Below, piece by piece: positions 27,703-37,012 of a DNA stretch of 45,875 nucleotides. Position numbers and translations under genes: made by a program. This stretch comes from Robiginitomaculum sp. (GTDB lineage Bacteria > Pseudomonadota > Alphaproteobacteria > Caulobacterales > Maricaulaceae): positions 11,083-56,957 of the forward strand of contig NVXK01000025.1 in the NCBI GenBank assembly GCA_002733905.1, written 5' to 3'. Numbering within the stretch: the stretch's first letter is position 1; the number at the start of each line of letters is the position of its first letter. The notes below the pieces were generated by a model. The model ran no database searches, was not told the origin of the DNA, and was given only the letters and a program-made list of their open reading frames with translations.

Positions 27703-28635
27703 ATGAGCAGAGATACAATTCGACCGGATGTTCAGGCGCTACTTGATCTGCTGGCCACCACGCCCCTAGCGCAGCTTGGCGAACTTAGCGTGCAAGAAAC
27801 GCGCGCAATTTCTAAACAAATGCGCACGGCGCCAGTGGACGACGGCTTGGTGAGCATATGCGATATCTCCTTCACCCATTCCGGCGAGGAAATAGGGCTT
27901 CGTTGTTATAATGCAGACAACAAAGATGCGCCGGCGCCCCTAATCCTGTTTTTCCATGGCGGAGGATTTGTCATGGGCGATCTCGATTCCCATCATGAAT
28001 TGTGCCGGACAATTGCCTATGAGATGGATATTCCGCTTGTCGCAGTTGACTACCGACTTGCACCGGAACACCCTTGGCCTGCCGCTCCTGACGACGCGGA
28101 AGCCGCAGCGCGCTGGATCGTAGCGAACGCCTCTGATGAACTCGGTGTCAGTTTGAGCGGTCTGGTTCTTGCTGGCGATAGTGCAGGTGCAAATCTAGCC
28201 GCCGTTACCGCAAGGGCTTTGATCGACAATCCTGCAGATGTTGCGCTAATAGGGCAATTCCTTATCTATCCCTGCGTCTCTCTCGGTCAAGAAAGGCCTT
28301 CAATGCGAGAAAATGCGGAAGGGTATTTCCTGACCCGCAAGGCGCTTGATTGGTTCACGTTGAATTATAATGCCCCCATTGACGATCCGAGGTTTGATTT
28401 GTTTGCTTTCGATCAGACAGGCATGCCGCCGACTCTGCTTGTGACTGCAGGCCTAGACCCGCTTCGTGATGAAGGTCGGGCATATGCAACTTGCCTCATC
28501 GAAGCAGGTGTGCCCACCGTTTACCAAGAAGCCGTTGGTAACATACATGGGTGTTTCAGCATGGTCGCTGCAATACCGTCCACCAAGAGGGATGTGGAGA
28601 GAGCGCTTGCCGCACTTAGTGTTCTTATTTCCTGA
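27703..28635 (+). CDS. Alpha/beta-hydrolase of the HSL (family IV) esterase type
   Basis: The 310-residue enzyme shows the oxyanion motif HGGG (85-88), nucleophile Ser160 in GDSAG, Asp252 in LDPLRDEG and His282 in IHGCF, the full hormone-sensitive-lipase-type triad. No signal peptide is visible, so it should act on esters in the cytoplasm. It is 52 bp downstream of the TonB receptor and likely in its operon. Confidence 0.93.
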   Translation: MSRDTIRPDVQALLDLLATTPLAQLGELSVQETRAISKQMRTAPVDDGLVSICDISFTHSGEEIGLRCYNADNKDAPAPLILFFHGGGFVMGDLDSHHELCRTIAYEMDIPLVAVDYRLAPEHPWPAAPDDAEAAARWIVANASDELGVSLSGLVLAGDSAGANLAAVTARALIDNPADVALIGQFLIYPCVSLGQERPSMRENAEGYFLTRKALDWFTLNYNAPIDDPRFDLFAFDQTGMPPTLLVTAGLDPLRDEGRAYATCLIEAGVPTVYQEAVGNIHGCFSMVAAIPSTKRDVERALAALSVLIS

Positions 28636-28701
28636 TGCTGAAATGTTTGGGAGAGGGTTATGCATGCCTTGGTTGGTAATGATTAGAGATGGAGAGCCCA
28701 A

Positions 28702-29988
28702 ATGACGATTACTGATGAACCGTCCCCAAAATCAAATTCACTTGAAATGCTGACACAGTCTCGGGAAAACGCCGTGCTCGACAGTGTCGTAACCCCGCAG
28801 GGAGAGGTTGAGGTTTTTGGCTATGTCGCGCCGGGCTTCGAGCATGTGCTTCACGCCTTTCGAGAAAATTTTAAAGCAGGTACGGAAGTTGGTGCCGCTT
28901 GCTCTGCATATATCAATGGCGAGCGTATTGTCGATGTTTGGGGTGGTTGGCGCAGTATGGACCGTCAAAACCCTTGGGAAGAAGATACCATGGTTGTCGT
29001 GATGTCGACCACCAAAGGGTTAAGCGCGCTTGCGATGGCATTACTGCATTCTGAAGGCCAATTGGATTTTGATAAGACTGTTGCTTCGTACTGGCCGGAA
29101 TTTTCTCAAGGGGGAAAGTCCTCCGTAACTGTACGGCAATTATTAGCCCATCAGGCTGGTTTGGCCGCTGTTGATGTGCCGCTGACACTGCAATCTATGG
29201 CGGACCGTGAAAATTTGGAAAATGCGCTCGCAAAACAAATGCCGATTTGGGAGCCAGGTACCAGACATGGATATCACGCGACAACGCTTGGCTTCTATCT
29301 GAACGGGCTTGTGCGCCGTGCCGATAAACAGAGGCGAAGTATTGGCGAATTGGTGCGGGATCGCCTGTCAGGCCTGTCTCCCAACGACATGTATATCGGA
29401 TTGCCTGATACTATAGATGACGAGCGTATCGCCGAAATCGTTGTGAAGCCGGATTGGAAAGCTATACGTCAGCTCCCAATGCGTACCATTTTGTCTAGCC
29501 TAAATCCGAGAAGCCTGTTTCACCGTGTTGCCGCCAACCCTAAACTTAAGAGCCTGACCGACGTGTCGACGCGAGAATACCTAAAGCTTGAACTCCCGTC
29601 CTTTGGCAGTGTGGCTACAGCCCGGGCGCTTGCCTCTACCTATTCTCTTTTTGCTGGCCATAATCCAATACTTAAGTGTGCGCCGGAGACGTTTCACCAG
29701 CTAGAGGCATCGGCAATTCAACCGTCCCGTGGTGAGCTAGATATAGTGCTTGGCATCCCAACGGCCTATTCTCTCGGATTTTCAAAACCGTCACCATTTT
29801 TTGATTTTGGAACTGATGAGCGCGCATATGGCTCCCCAGGAGCCGGAGGGTCACAAGCGTTCGCCGATCCTGCAACACAATTGGGATTTGCCTACACGCC
29901 GAACAATCTACGTATAGGCGTAATCGACGATGCCCGCGCAATAGCCTTACGTGAGGCGACCTACAAATGTATCGAAAAATTATCCTGA
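28702..29988 (+). CDS. Serine hydrolase of the beta-lactamase/EstB (family VIII) esterase type
   Basis: The 428-residue protein has the SxxK motif STTK (Ser102, Lys105) and the Tyr motif YHATT (Tyr191), as in EstB-type family VIII esterases. No signal peptide is present, which argues for an esterase rather than a periplasmic beta-lactamase. GGAGAG lies 5 nt before the ATG. It follows the HSL-type esterase by 66 bp in the same orientation, so the receptor and two esterases probably form one LacI-controlled operon. Confidence 0.88.
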   Translation: MTITDEPSPKSNSLEMLTQSRENAVLDSVVTPQGEVEVFGYVAPGFEHVLHAFRENFKAGTEVGAACSAYINGERIVDVWGGWRSMDRQNPWEEDTMVVVMSTTKGLSALAMALLHSEGQLDFDKTVASYWPEFSQGGKSSVTVRQLLAHQAGLAAVDVPLTLQSMADRENLENALAKQMPIWEPGTRHGYHATTLGFYLNGLVRRADKQRRSIGELVRDRLSGLSPNDMYIGLPDTIDDERIAEIVVKPDWKAIRQLPMRTILSSLNPRSLFHRVAANPKLKSLTDVSTREYLKLELPSFGSVATARALASTYSLFAGHNPILKCAPETFHQLEASAIQPSRGELDIVLGIPTAYSLGFSKPSPFFDFGTDERAYGSPGAGGSQAFADPATQLGFAYTPNNLRIGVIDDARAIALREATYKCIEKLS

Positions 29989-30083
29989 TTGCATAACCAG
30001 TGTGCGGAGACGAACCTTATCCTAGCAGGTGATTGAGATTTTTTCTGCGTATTGAGCCGAAGTGAAAATGAAATAGGGCGTGA

Positions 30084-31193
30084 GTGTACGTCTCTATGCG
30101 GCTGACCGATGGCCCCAACGGCGATCAGGGCGCACTGGATATTATTCGCGCTTCAACAGATCCTGATGATTTGGCCGTTGTGATGAAAAATACGTCTCAA
30201 GGTCTAGGCCATGGGCATTTTGACAAAATGGGCCTCTTGGTTTTTGATGCGGGCTCCGAGATTTTACGTGATTATGCCGCCGCACGGTTTTTGAATATTG
30301 AAGCTAAATATGGCGGCCATTATTTACCTGAAAACAATGCTTTTGCTAAGCAAACCATTGCCCACAATGCTTTAGTGGTCGATGAAACTAGCCATTTTAA
30401 TGGCGTAACTAAAACCGGTAACTTACATGCGCCAAACCTTGGTCCCTTCATCACTGAAGACGGGCTGACAATGGCATCTGCAGACATTGATACGGCGTAT
30501 CCTGATGTTAGCCTGAGCCGCACTGTGGCCATGATAAGCGACGCGGCCTTTCCGCGCCCTATCATTGTCGATCTGGTCGAAGGGCATAGCAAAGCCGTGC
30601 ATCAATACGACCTGCCATTTTATTATAACGGCCACATAACGGAAACAAATTTCCCGGTGCAGGGGCACGCGCGTTCACGTAAACCGCTCGGCGATAAAAA
30701 TGGCTACCAGTATTTGTGGAATGCCGCACAAACTGAAATCGGTAGCCCGCTTTCGCAAGTCACTTGGCTGCTAAATCACAGTTTTTACTCTGTCTCTACC
30801 GTTGTACCTAGCGGCGCAGAGGTCATCTTCGTAGAAATAGGCGCGAGCGATCCGAACTTTAATTTAAGGCGGGAACCAGGATTTATCTTGCGGGCACGCC
30901 AAGCGAACGGCGTATCATTTGTGTCGGTTATAGAGCCTCACGGCGAGTATAACCCTACAGATGAATACACCATTGGCAGCCATAGTTTGGTGCAACTCGT
31001 TGAGCATTTTGAAGCAGGGGCTGATGAGCTAATCAAGATAACAACCAAGGCCGGCGAAATTGTCAGCCTTGGGATTGCAGATGATGAAAATGAAACGGCC
31101 AGACACACGGTCAATGTCAATGGCGTTGACTTTACGTGGAGCGGTCCAGCACATGTTTTTCACTCTGAATCCCAAAAAGCGAAAGGGCAATAA
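30084..31193 (+). pseudogene. Oligoalginate lyase (PL17, heparinase II/III fold), C-terminal half only
   Basis: The 369-codon frame matches the C-terminal part of PL17 exo-oligoalginate lyases (about 700-740 residues): MRLTDGPNGDQGA, the GHGHFDK zinc/structure motif and a beta-sandwich. The N-terminal alpha/alpha toroid, with the main catalytic residues, is missing; similarity begins at about 30096 and an in-frame TGA lies directly before the GTG at 30084. No ribosome site is visible. It is best read as a remnant of an alginate-utilisation cluster, followed directly by kdgF and an MFS fragment. Confidence 0.82.
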
Positions 31194-31194
31194 G

Positions 31195-31554
31195 ATGCAA
31201 AGTTCACATTTCATATTTGGTAACGAAACGCCAATGGAAGACGTTGACCCGGGGATTAAACGTCAAATATTGGGGCATAATGATGAGATCATGCTGGTTA
31301 AAGCCGTGTTTGAATCGGGCGCGGAAGGTTATCAGCACCAGCACGTCCATAGCCAAGTTGCCTTTGTTGAAAGCGGCGTCTTTGATGTCACCATAGCTGG
31401 CGTTACGAAACGCCAATCCAAGGGAGACAGTTTTTTTGTTCCGCCAAATGTGATGCACGGCGCGATTTGTATCGAGGCGGGGGTGTTGCTGGATATGTTT
31501 TCACCGATCAGGGAAGATTTTTTTGAAAATTATAAAAAGGGGGACGCATCATGA
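31195..31554 (+). CDS. kdgF: Cupin uronate-ketonising protein KdgF
   Basis: The 119-residue single cupin has metal ligands in the pattern HQHVHSQ (His48, 50, 52; Gln54) and a later His88, as in KdgF. KdgF converts 4,5-unsaturated monouronates from pectin or alginate lysis to the linear ketonised form. The gene is intact, starts 1 bp after the lyase-remnant stop, and overlaps the following MFS start by 4 bp (ATGA). With both neighbours broken, its pathway use and expression are doubtful. Confidence 0.88.
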   Translation: MQSSHFIFGNETPMEDVDPGIKRQILGHNDEIMLVKAVFESGAEGYQHQHVHSQVAFVESGVFDVTIAGVTKRQSKGDSFFVPPNVMHGAICIEAGVLLDMFSPIREDFFENYKKGDAS

Positions 31555-31925
31555 AGAAGAACTTTCGATGGGTAATTGTTTGTCTCGTTGCGTTAGCGAC
31601 TGTCATTAATTACATAGATCGTGGCGCGCTTGGGTTTTTATGGCCAGAAATTTCTGAAGACCTTGGTTTAACTAAAACCGATTACGCGATTATTCTTAAT
31701 GTTTTCACCTTCGCTTATGCCTTTGGGCAAACATTATTTGGCAAAATATTTGACTGGATTGGAACTCGGCTTGGGTTTGTCTTGTCAATTGTGGTTTGGT
31801 CCGCGGCAACGATGTTGCATGCTGTGGCCTCAAGCCTTACCAGTTTTGCAGTGTTTCGCGGCCTTTTAGGAATTGCGGAGGCGGGTAATTGGCCGGGGGC
31901 AAGGCTAGTCCAATTATTACCATGA
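31551..31925 (+). pseudogene. MFS uronate transporter (ExuT-like), truncated after about four helices
   Basis: The frame matches the N-terminal 115 residues of hexuronate-type MFS permeases, with VINYIDRGALG and the motif GIAEAGNWPGA. Similarity ends abruptly at about 31903 and seven unrelated residues follow to a stop. A normal transporter has about 12 helices and 420-440 residues, so this cannot be functional. It marks the right break of the alginate remnant. Confidence 0.85.
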
Positions 31926-32052
31926 TATTCCCCTAATTAGTCTTAAAGCTGCTTAAGTCTAAAACTCGTTTCCATGAGTTTTTGTTGGTTCGCTCTGTGT
32001 TTTTTTTAAACGAAACTACCAAAACCGTATTTTGAACATTACTTTCTTATTT

Positions 32053-32094
32053 AAAAAAAAAGTGGCAGGATTGTTAAAATACAATACCTGCCAC
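32053..32094 (-). terminator. Strong Rho-independent terminator for the 32224-33933 gene
   Basis: On the minus strand GTGGCAGG pairs with CCTGCCAC, extended by ATTGT/ACAAT, and is followed by a run of nine T. It lies about 130 bp after the hydrolase stop codon. Confidence 0.85.
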
Positions 32095-32223
32095 CAAGGT
32101 TAGCCTCATAACTCAGGGACGGCGAGGGTATGAGACGGCATTTCATTTAGTGCTCAATTTTACTTTGCGTTATTGATCAAAATGAGTGTGCTGAACCCCG
32201 TGGTGTCTATTGCGAATACAGCC

Positions 32224-33933
32224 TTACATAAGCCAGTTGCCAAGTTTTAATTTAAACAACATTACAACGCCCCAAGGCAATGTATCATACTTAATCGGAG
32301 GCAAAACTACCCTGTTCTGTAAGCGTTCAGGGAATTGCCCTGTGCGTAAAAAGTCAGCACTTACCTTATGAAACTCTTCATCAAAATGATAAATTTCAGT
32401 TGAATAATGACCCGAATTCTCTACGATAACCAGCCTGCTATTAGGCATCATTTCATGCAATCGCTCCGCATTGCCCATAGGTGTCACACCATCAAACTCA
32501 CCGTTTACAATTAATAATGGAACATCTGTTTTGAACGGTGCCCGAAAATCATCGCCAAGATCAGCAACGCCCCAATTATGACAAAGCGGCCCAGGGTTGC
32601 GATCTTGCAACCCCACATAAGCAAGCGCCCCTAGCATGACATCATCAGGGTTTTCGGTATCCTTACGGATGCGGGCAAGCCTATCGGGACTGATGCCTGA
32701 CGCGCAATCAATGACATTCGCGGCCGCATTTAACACGACCATATCGCGAAACCCATCATAGTTTTTTTCGACTATAGCCGCGATCCCTTTATAGGATTTG
32801 TGATACATAGCCAAAACTAAAGGGGGAATACGAGCGGTGCCTGCGCTACGGGCAAAAGGCGCATCCCCTCTATTTTGAACTAACCCGTTCGACACCAACA
32901 TCAATCTCGCTGAATGTGCATTAAAATTTATATCAATCGGCGGGCTGTTTTCTGGATGTATACGATATTTCCGGGGATGCTTTTCAAGCTCGGCATAAAT
33001 TTTCGTGATCGCGTATTTCATATCTCCTTTCGGCATCATCGCCGCCACACCTGGATTTGCATTCGCAAGTTTAATGGCCTGATCGGTGGCCGTTTGGATT
33101 TCAGACGGCAAATCATAAGTTGCATCCAACCCTTCAATACCAACCAACAATGCCGAAGTAACAAAAGCATCATACCGTTGCAAATACGCGAGAGCTGTTT
33201 GTGTTCCAAAGCTTGCCCCATGGAGCGCAATTTTTTTAAACCCGAGGGTTTTCCTTAAGTCCTCAATATCATCAGCGACCTCAAGCAAATTATAGCCTGC
33301 AAAATCTACCCCCATGCCTTCAAAATGTGCGCGGCATTCTTTCAATATTTTGGTGAGACGTCGGCGGGTTTCTTGTTGTTCCTGCATCAAATCCACAGGC
33401 TCTGGCGCACGTGGGCATGTCAATCTTGGAGCAGATAATCCCATTCCCCTGCCATCCATCAGCACAAGGTCAGCGAACTCCAAATACCGACTATAATACA
33501 AATACTCGATGTCATAAGTGATTTCAATTGGCGCATTTGATGGTTTGGAAAAATTAACAGTTTGCATGAAGTCAAAAGGTAGCTTCTCTGCCAATTGCGC
33601 TTCATTATCCGGCCCGCCATGAAAACGAAAAATAGGCACAGAAGATGTGCTTAGAGATGATTGATTATTCGTATAAATATGCAGGAAGGCAATTTTAATG
33701 TTTTTCCCATCCTGCTTACTGCGCACTTGGGGAACTGTTAAGTAGCCAATTTGACCTTTAAACTGCAAATTTTTCATATTAACAATCACGTCACGTGTTT
33801 CCAGTGTCCCAATATCTTCGGCAGAAAACTCTTGTGTCACATCCTTGGCTGAGGCTGTGCTTAAATTCAAACAAAGCAATACACTAATTAAAAAGCATCG
33901 GACGATTGATTTAGTTGAATTTCGTTGTTGCAT
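32224..33933 (-). CDS. Exported alpha/beta hydrolase (prolyl/tripeptidyl aminopeptidase-like, TAP-type C-terminus)
   Basis: The product (569 residues from ATG 33933) has a signal peptide (hydrophobic about 10-24, cleavage near STASA at about 29). It shows HGGP (105-108), DGRGMGLS, nucleophile Ser241 in HGASFGT, Asp in NGEFDGVTP and His in NSGHYST, typical of proline iminopeptidase/TAP-like hydrolases. Start choice: AGAGG lies 8 nt before ATG 33933, better than ATG 33960. A perfect 24-bp palindrome lies upstream (33999-34022). It probably trims peptides or amides in the periplasm; the substrate is not known. Confidence 0.85.
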   Translation of the reverse strand: MQQRNSTKSIVRCFLISVLLCLNLSTASAKDVTQEFSAEDIGTLETRDVIVNMKNLQFKGQIGYLTVPQVRSKQDGKNIKIAFLHIYTNNQSSLSTSSVPIFRFHGGPDNEAQLAEKLPFDFMQTVNFSKPSNAPIEITYDIEYLYYSRYLEFADLVLMDGRGMGLSAPRLTCPRAPEPVDLMQEQQETRRRLTKILKECRAHFEGMGVDFAGYNLLEVADDIEDLRKTLGFKKIALHGASFGTQTALAYLQRYDAFVTSALLVGIEGLDATYDLPSEIQTATDQAIKLANANPGVAAMMPKGDMKYAITKIYAELEKHPRKYRIHPENSPPIDINFNAHSARLMLVSNGLVQNRGDAPFARSAGTARIPPLVLAMYHKSYKGIAAIVEKNYDGFRDMVVLNAAANVIDCASGISPDRLARIRKDTENPDDVMLGALAYVGLQDRNPGPLCHNWGVADLGDDFRAPFKTDVPLLIVNGEFDGVTPMGNAERLHEMMPNSRLVIVENSGHYSTEIYHFDEEFHKVSADFLRTGQFPERLQNRVVLPPIKYDTLPWGVVMLFKLKLGNWLM

Positions 33934-33998
33934 AACCATAACCTCTGAACTGTATTTCATTTATTTATCTCTGTAGCATTTTATGAATAGTATATGCA

Positions 33999-34022
33999 AA
34001 TAATTTATTTGAATAAATTATT
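33999..34022. promoter_or_regulatory. Perfect 24-bp palindrome, candidate TetR operator
   Basis: Arms AATAATTTATT and AATAAATTATT flank a central TG. The core TTATT-TG-AATAA recurs at 41337-41364 upstream of the tetR gene. It lies 65 bp before the hydrolase start. Confidence 0.65.
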
Positions 34023-34111
34023 TATTGTAAATTAGTGGTATGCCGGAACGGTTGGTACGTTTCCTTTGAAATTAAATTTGTAGGAAGTTTTTATGAAATA
34101 CATCTACAAAA

Positions 34112-34232
34112 AGAGAGATAAACCGTAAAGTATTGGTCATTGGATACTCACAATGCCACGGTAACACTGCTAAGACTTGTTGAAACTCTTGGAATACGCT
34201 CCGCATATATTAAAAAAGGAAGGCCTCAATAA
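34112..34232 (+). pseudogene. Possible flavodoxin-like gene remnant (frameshifted)
   Basis: One frame reads KVLVIGYSQCHGNTAK, like a flavodoxin phosphate-binding loop, then stops. A second frame continues LVETLGIRSAYIKKGRPQ to a TAA at 34230. A single frameshift would join them. There is no clear start. The evidence is short and weak. Confidence 0.3.
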
Positions 34233-34547
34233 ATGGGAAGGTTGAGTGTTCGCATCGCGATGATCAGCAGGAGTTTTTTAACTGTCTACGGAAAACCATG
34301 GGGCTTGCCCTGTGGAGGTGCACCTGCTGCTAAGTTACAAAGACGACTTAGATTTAGTTGCCAAGTTGAGAGAGTGAAAAATTCTAGAATTCGCCCTTTG
34401 GGTATCACATCCGCAGACCCCATGGTGGTTTTGCTGGAAAAATCCTTACGAATATTTCTGAGAAAAACTATAATCAAAACAAGTGGTGTCCTGCTAGATC
34501 CGTTATATTATACTGTAAAGTATCTAATGGTTAGAGATGGGTTTTAA
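34233..34547. other. Stretch without supported gene between the two hydrolase genes
   Basis: A 104-codon frame on the plus strand has a fair ribosome-site context but no recognisable protein character, and it is mirrored by an equally unremarkable frame on the other strand. I treat it as non-coding. Confidence 0.45.
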
Positions 34548-35975
34548 TTATTTTTTGTGGTATTCTTCAACACGAACCTGTGCAAGCTCGTTTTCTAGCT
34601 GCGTGAGATTAAAAGGTTGCCCTTTGATGTAATGATCAAATAGCTGAACCAATGCACCATTGGTAATTTTATGAACCTGCGCATTATGATGCCCTGGTTT
34701 CAGGATATACCGCATGTCGATAAGAGCAAGGTTCAGGACAGGTGATAGAAAGGGCGCATCTGTAAAGGCTTGATGTGTCACACCAGGAATAAATACTCTA
34801 AAGGCATCTGCGCGCCAGTGATTAAGTGCGTAAGGTATGTCGAACCGTTCATTGTCGGTATAGCTTCCAGCAATCCATAGCATGGGGACATCTAATGGTT
34901 CTTTTAACATATTCCCCCAATTCTTGCCATCAATGTTAGCTATGGCTAAACATTTTTTATAGATTCTGCAAAATTCTGCGGACGTGGGGCCTCCGAATGA
35001 CATGCCGAATGTTCCGATTTTGGAAATGTCCATTATGCTAAATAAGGCAGAGGGATTTTGTTTCTCTATATTGGTTTCGAGAAACGAGAATGCACTGAGC
35101 ATGTCAGCTACGCGGATTGGTAAATCTTGCGTTAGGTCTTGAGGCGTATTTATGATGGTGCTGTAGGCGCTAAAAAATCTCTCTTCGTGTTCTGTATATT
35201 GTTTGTTTGATGTGTATTGTTCAATGATGCCGTAGTTGTGTTGTAGTCTTTCCTCATATTTGACATAGTCATGAGTTGAAAGGGCAGGCGCATTTTCAAG
35301 CGCAGTGTCTGTGCGCATGTAAGTCTCTCCCGTAGGCAGGATTGAGACGGGAGGCTCATAACTATGATTAATGCCGACGACGATATACCCGTGACTTGCA
35401 ATGTCTTGCATGGTTGTTGAAAAATAGTCCAAATGTGCACGATGACCAGGTGAGAAAAATAGAATTGGAAATTTTTCGGTTGTCTGAAGCGGTGCGCTAC
35501 CGGCATAGGCACTCAGGCGGGCTTGCGCCAATCTGGTTTTGAGCCGAGGCCTAAGCATAGATAACGGCCCATATGAACTTATGGTCTTTGCGTGGACATC
35601 GCTCATGGATGGAGATGCATAAGCGGCATGCTTTGGAACAGGTTTGTAATAAGTAAATTCCGTGCCCGAAATATCGGCCGTTGGATACCATATCTTTATG
35701 TGTAATTTTCGAGTATCTGTTGGGTTAAGTGTATAAGGTTCGGGGCGGTCAGTCTTTAAGACCATATGTGATAGGGCAATTTTGAACTTTCCGCTAGGAA
35801 GGGGCAAGGAGATTTTAGGCGTTGCCCACATAACAAAAGCTGAAAAAACCACACAAAGAGCCGCGCTAAATGCAAAGCCTCGAGCTATCCAGATGGCGCG
35901 TTTGGATTTAGATGTTTTCCGTATAAGAATGCTGAGTGTCATAAAAATAGTTATTTTAAAAAGTATCGGTAACAT
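34548..35975 (-). CDS. Membrane-anchored alpha/beta hydrolase, platelet-activating-factor acetylhydrolase-like
   Basis: The 475-residue protein has an N-terminal hydrophobic anchor (about 31-50) and then a periplasmic alpha/beta-hydrolase domain. Nucleophile Ser326 lies in GMSFGG, the strand before it reads GYIVVGINHSY, and the likely catalytic His is in GVTHQAF near the C-terminus. This pattern is typical of PAF-AH/dienelactone-hydrolase-like enzymes cleaving esters or amides. AAGG lies 8 nt before the ATG. It is part of the minus-strand block with a second hydrolase and a TonB receptor. Confidence 0.8.
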   Translation of the reverse strand: MLPILFKITIFMTLSILIRKTSKSKRAIWIARGFAFSAALCVVFSAFVMWATPKISLPLPSGKFKIALSHMVLKTDRPEPYTLNPTDTRKLHIKIWYPTADISGTEFTYYKPVPKHAAYASPSMSDVHAKTISSYGPLSMLRPRLKTRLAQARLSAYAGSAPLQTTEKFPILFFSPGHRAHLDYFSTTMQDIASHGYIVVGINHSYEPPVSILPTGETYMRTDTALENAPALSTHDYVKYEERLQHNYGIIEQYTSNKQYTEHEERFFSAYSTIINTPQDLTQDLPIRVADMLSAFSFLETNIEKQNPSALFSIMDISKIGTFGMSFGGPTSAEFCRIYKKCLAIANIDGKNWGNMLKEPLDVPMLWIAGSYTDNERFDIPYALNHWRADAFRVFIPGVTHQAFTDAPFLSPVLNLALIDMRYILKPGHHNAQVHKITNGALVQLFDHYIKGQPFNLTQLENELAQVRVEEYHKK

Positions 35976-36327
35976 ATTCGGCCTTAATTAGTATTAGTTA
36001 AAAGAATGCAACATGGAGAATAACATACTCACTCATGATTGAGTTAGAGTGGGGGCTATATTTAAATTTAGTGCTGGCTCTCATATGACGCGGAATATGA
36101 AGTTAACGTAATTACGCTTTTTTTAAATTATACTACTTCGTGAATTTTCACTTCATACGAAGTTGATAAATTCAAACAACGCTCACGCATTTTTCTATTT
36201 TTTGGAGAATAAATGATAGCGTAGAAAATATGATAAAAAGTAAAATCTAAAATTAATGATCATGATACAAAACCTTAACATTTTAAAAACCGACCTAATG
36301 GTATTTTCGAAAATTCCGCGCCAAATC
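35976..36327. other. 352-bp intergenic stretch containing a decayed receptor tail
   Basis: Apart from the relic at 36035-36117 and a small ACTTCG/CGAAGT inverted repeat near 36137-36165, nothing is recognised. The promoter of the PAF-AH-like gene should be near its left end. Confidence 0.5.
36035..36117 (-). pseudogene. Decayed 3' tail of a second TonB receptor gene
   Basis: Aligns in the same orientation with 36989-37074, the end of the intact TonB receptor gene and the bases after it. On the minus strand the relic reads RHMRASTKFKY where the intact gene reads RYMGAGVEFKF. Similar text continues past the stop (ATGATTGAG, plus strand), so a whole gene end was duplicated and then lost. Confidence 0.7.
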
Positions 36328-36864
36328 CTATTTACTAGGCTTTTTAGTATCATTGAACAACGGTTGGTTGTTTACAAATGAAACATTTTCGGCTTCGTGA
36401 CAACTCATGCAAATTGCTCGAGAAAAATAAAAGCCCTCCCAAGCAGATTTAGCATTTTTACTTTCAAAGGCCTTATTAACTTCTTTCCAATTGCCATTTA
36501 GTAAGAAGGAATCCGCATTTTCTTTTCGAGCGGGCCTCTTAAGGTACCCGTTTTCAATAGTTGTTTTAATTTTTCTCCAATGGTAACTTGCAAGCTCATA
36601 ATTTTTGACATTAAGGGCATCATATATGGCCTGATAACGTTGACCGACTTCAAGCATTGGTTGGTCAAACCCTCGTAAATATCGTTGTAACAGTTCCATG
36701 CGGGCATCTTCCCCTTCGACGCCTAAAAGCCAATCTCGCTCGGTCAATACCTTTGAGTTCACAGAATGTGTATTATCGGTCTTTGTACATGCGGCCAAAT
36801 TGACGGCCATTGTCACAATTACGAACAAGTGAGTTATTTTTTTTAATGCAACTACTATCAACAT
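36328..36864 (-). CDS. Putative lipoprotein with single c-type haem motif
   Basis: From ATG 36864 (GGAG 6 nt upstream; other in-frame starts lie at 36879 and 36891) the product has 178 residues. It has a lipobox LAAC (Cys26), a helical middle and a C-terminal CMSCH (152-156), which is a CxxCH covalent haem-attachment motif. It should be an envelope-anchored c-type cytochrome or similar electron carrier. No precise family is recognised. It follows the TonB receptor on the same strand with a gap of about 148 bp. Confidence 0.65.
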   Translation of the reverse strand: MLIVVALKKITHLFVIVTMAVNLAACTKTDNTHSVNSKVLTERDWLLGVEGEDARMELLQRYLRGFDQPMLEVGQRYQAIYDALNVKNYELASYHWRKIKTTIENGYLKRPARKENADSFLLNGNWKEVNKAFESKNAKSAWEGFYFSRAICMSCHEAENVSFVNNQPLFNDTKKPSK

Positions 36865-37012
36865 TAGCGTCTCCATTTTCTTCAGTTGCACCGATATTTA
36901 ATGAGGTTTTTAAGTCGTTATTTTTAAGTGGAAGGTTTCGTGTGCCTTTCAAACCTTAGGACGGGTGTTATGGCAAATACCATATACTATGATTGAGCTA
37001 GTAAAGGGTGTT

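Noticed and set aside
28702-29988. Beta-lactamase (antibiotic resistance) reading of the STTK protein
   Set aside because: No signal peptide and an esterase neighbourhood; family VIII esterase fits better.
34233-34547. 104-codon plus-strand frame
   Set aside because: No recognisable domain, low-complexity basic composition, and an equally long frame on the opposite strand.
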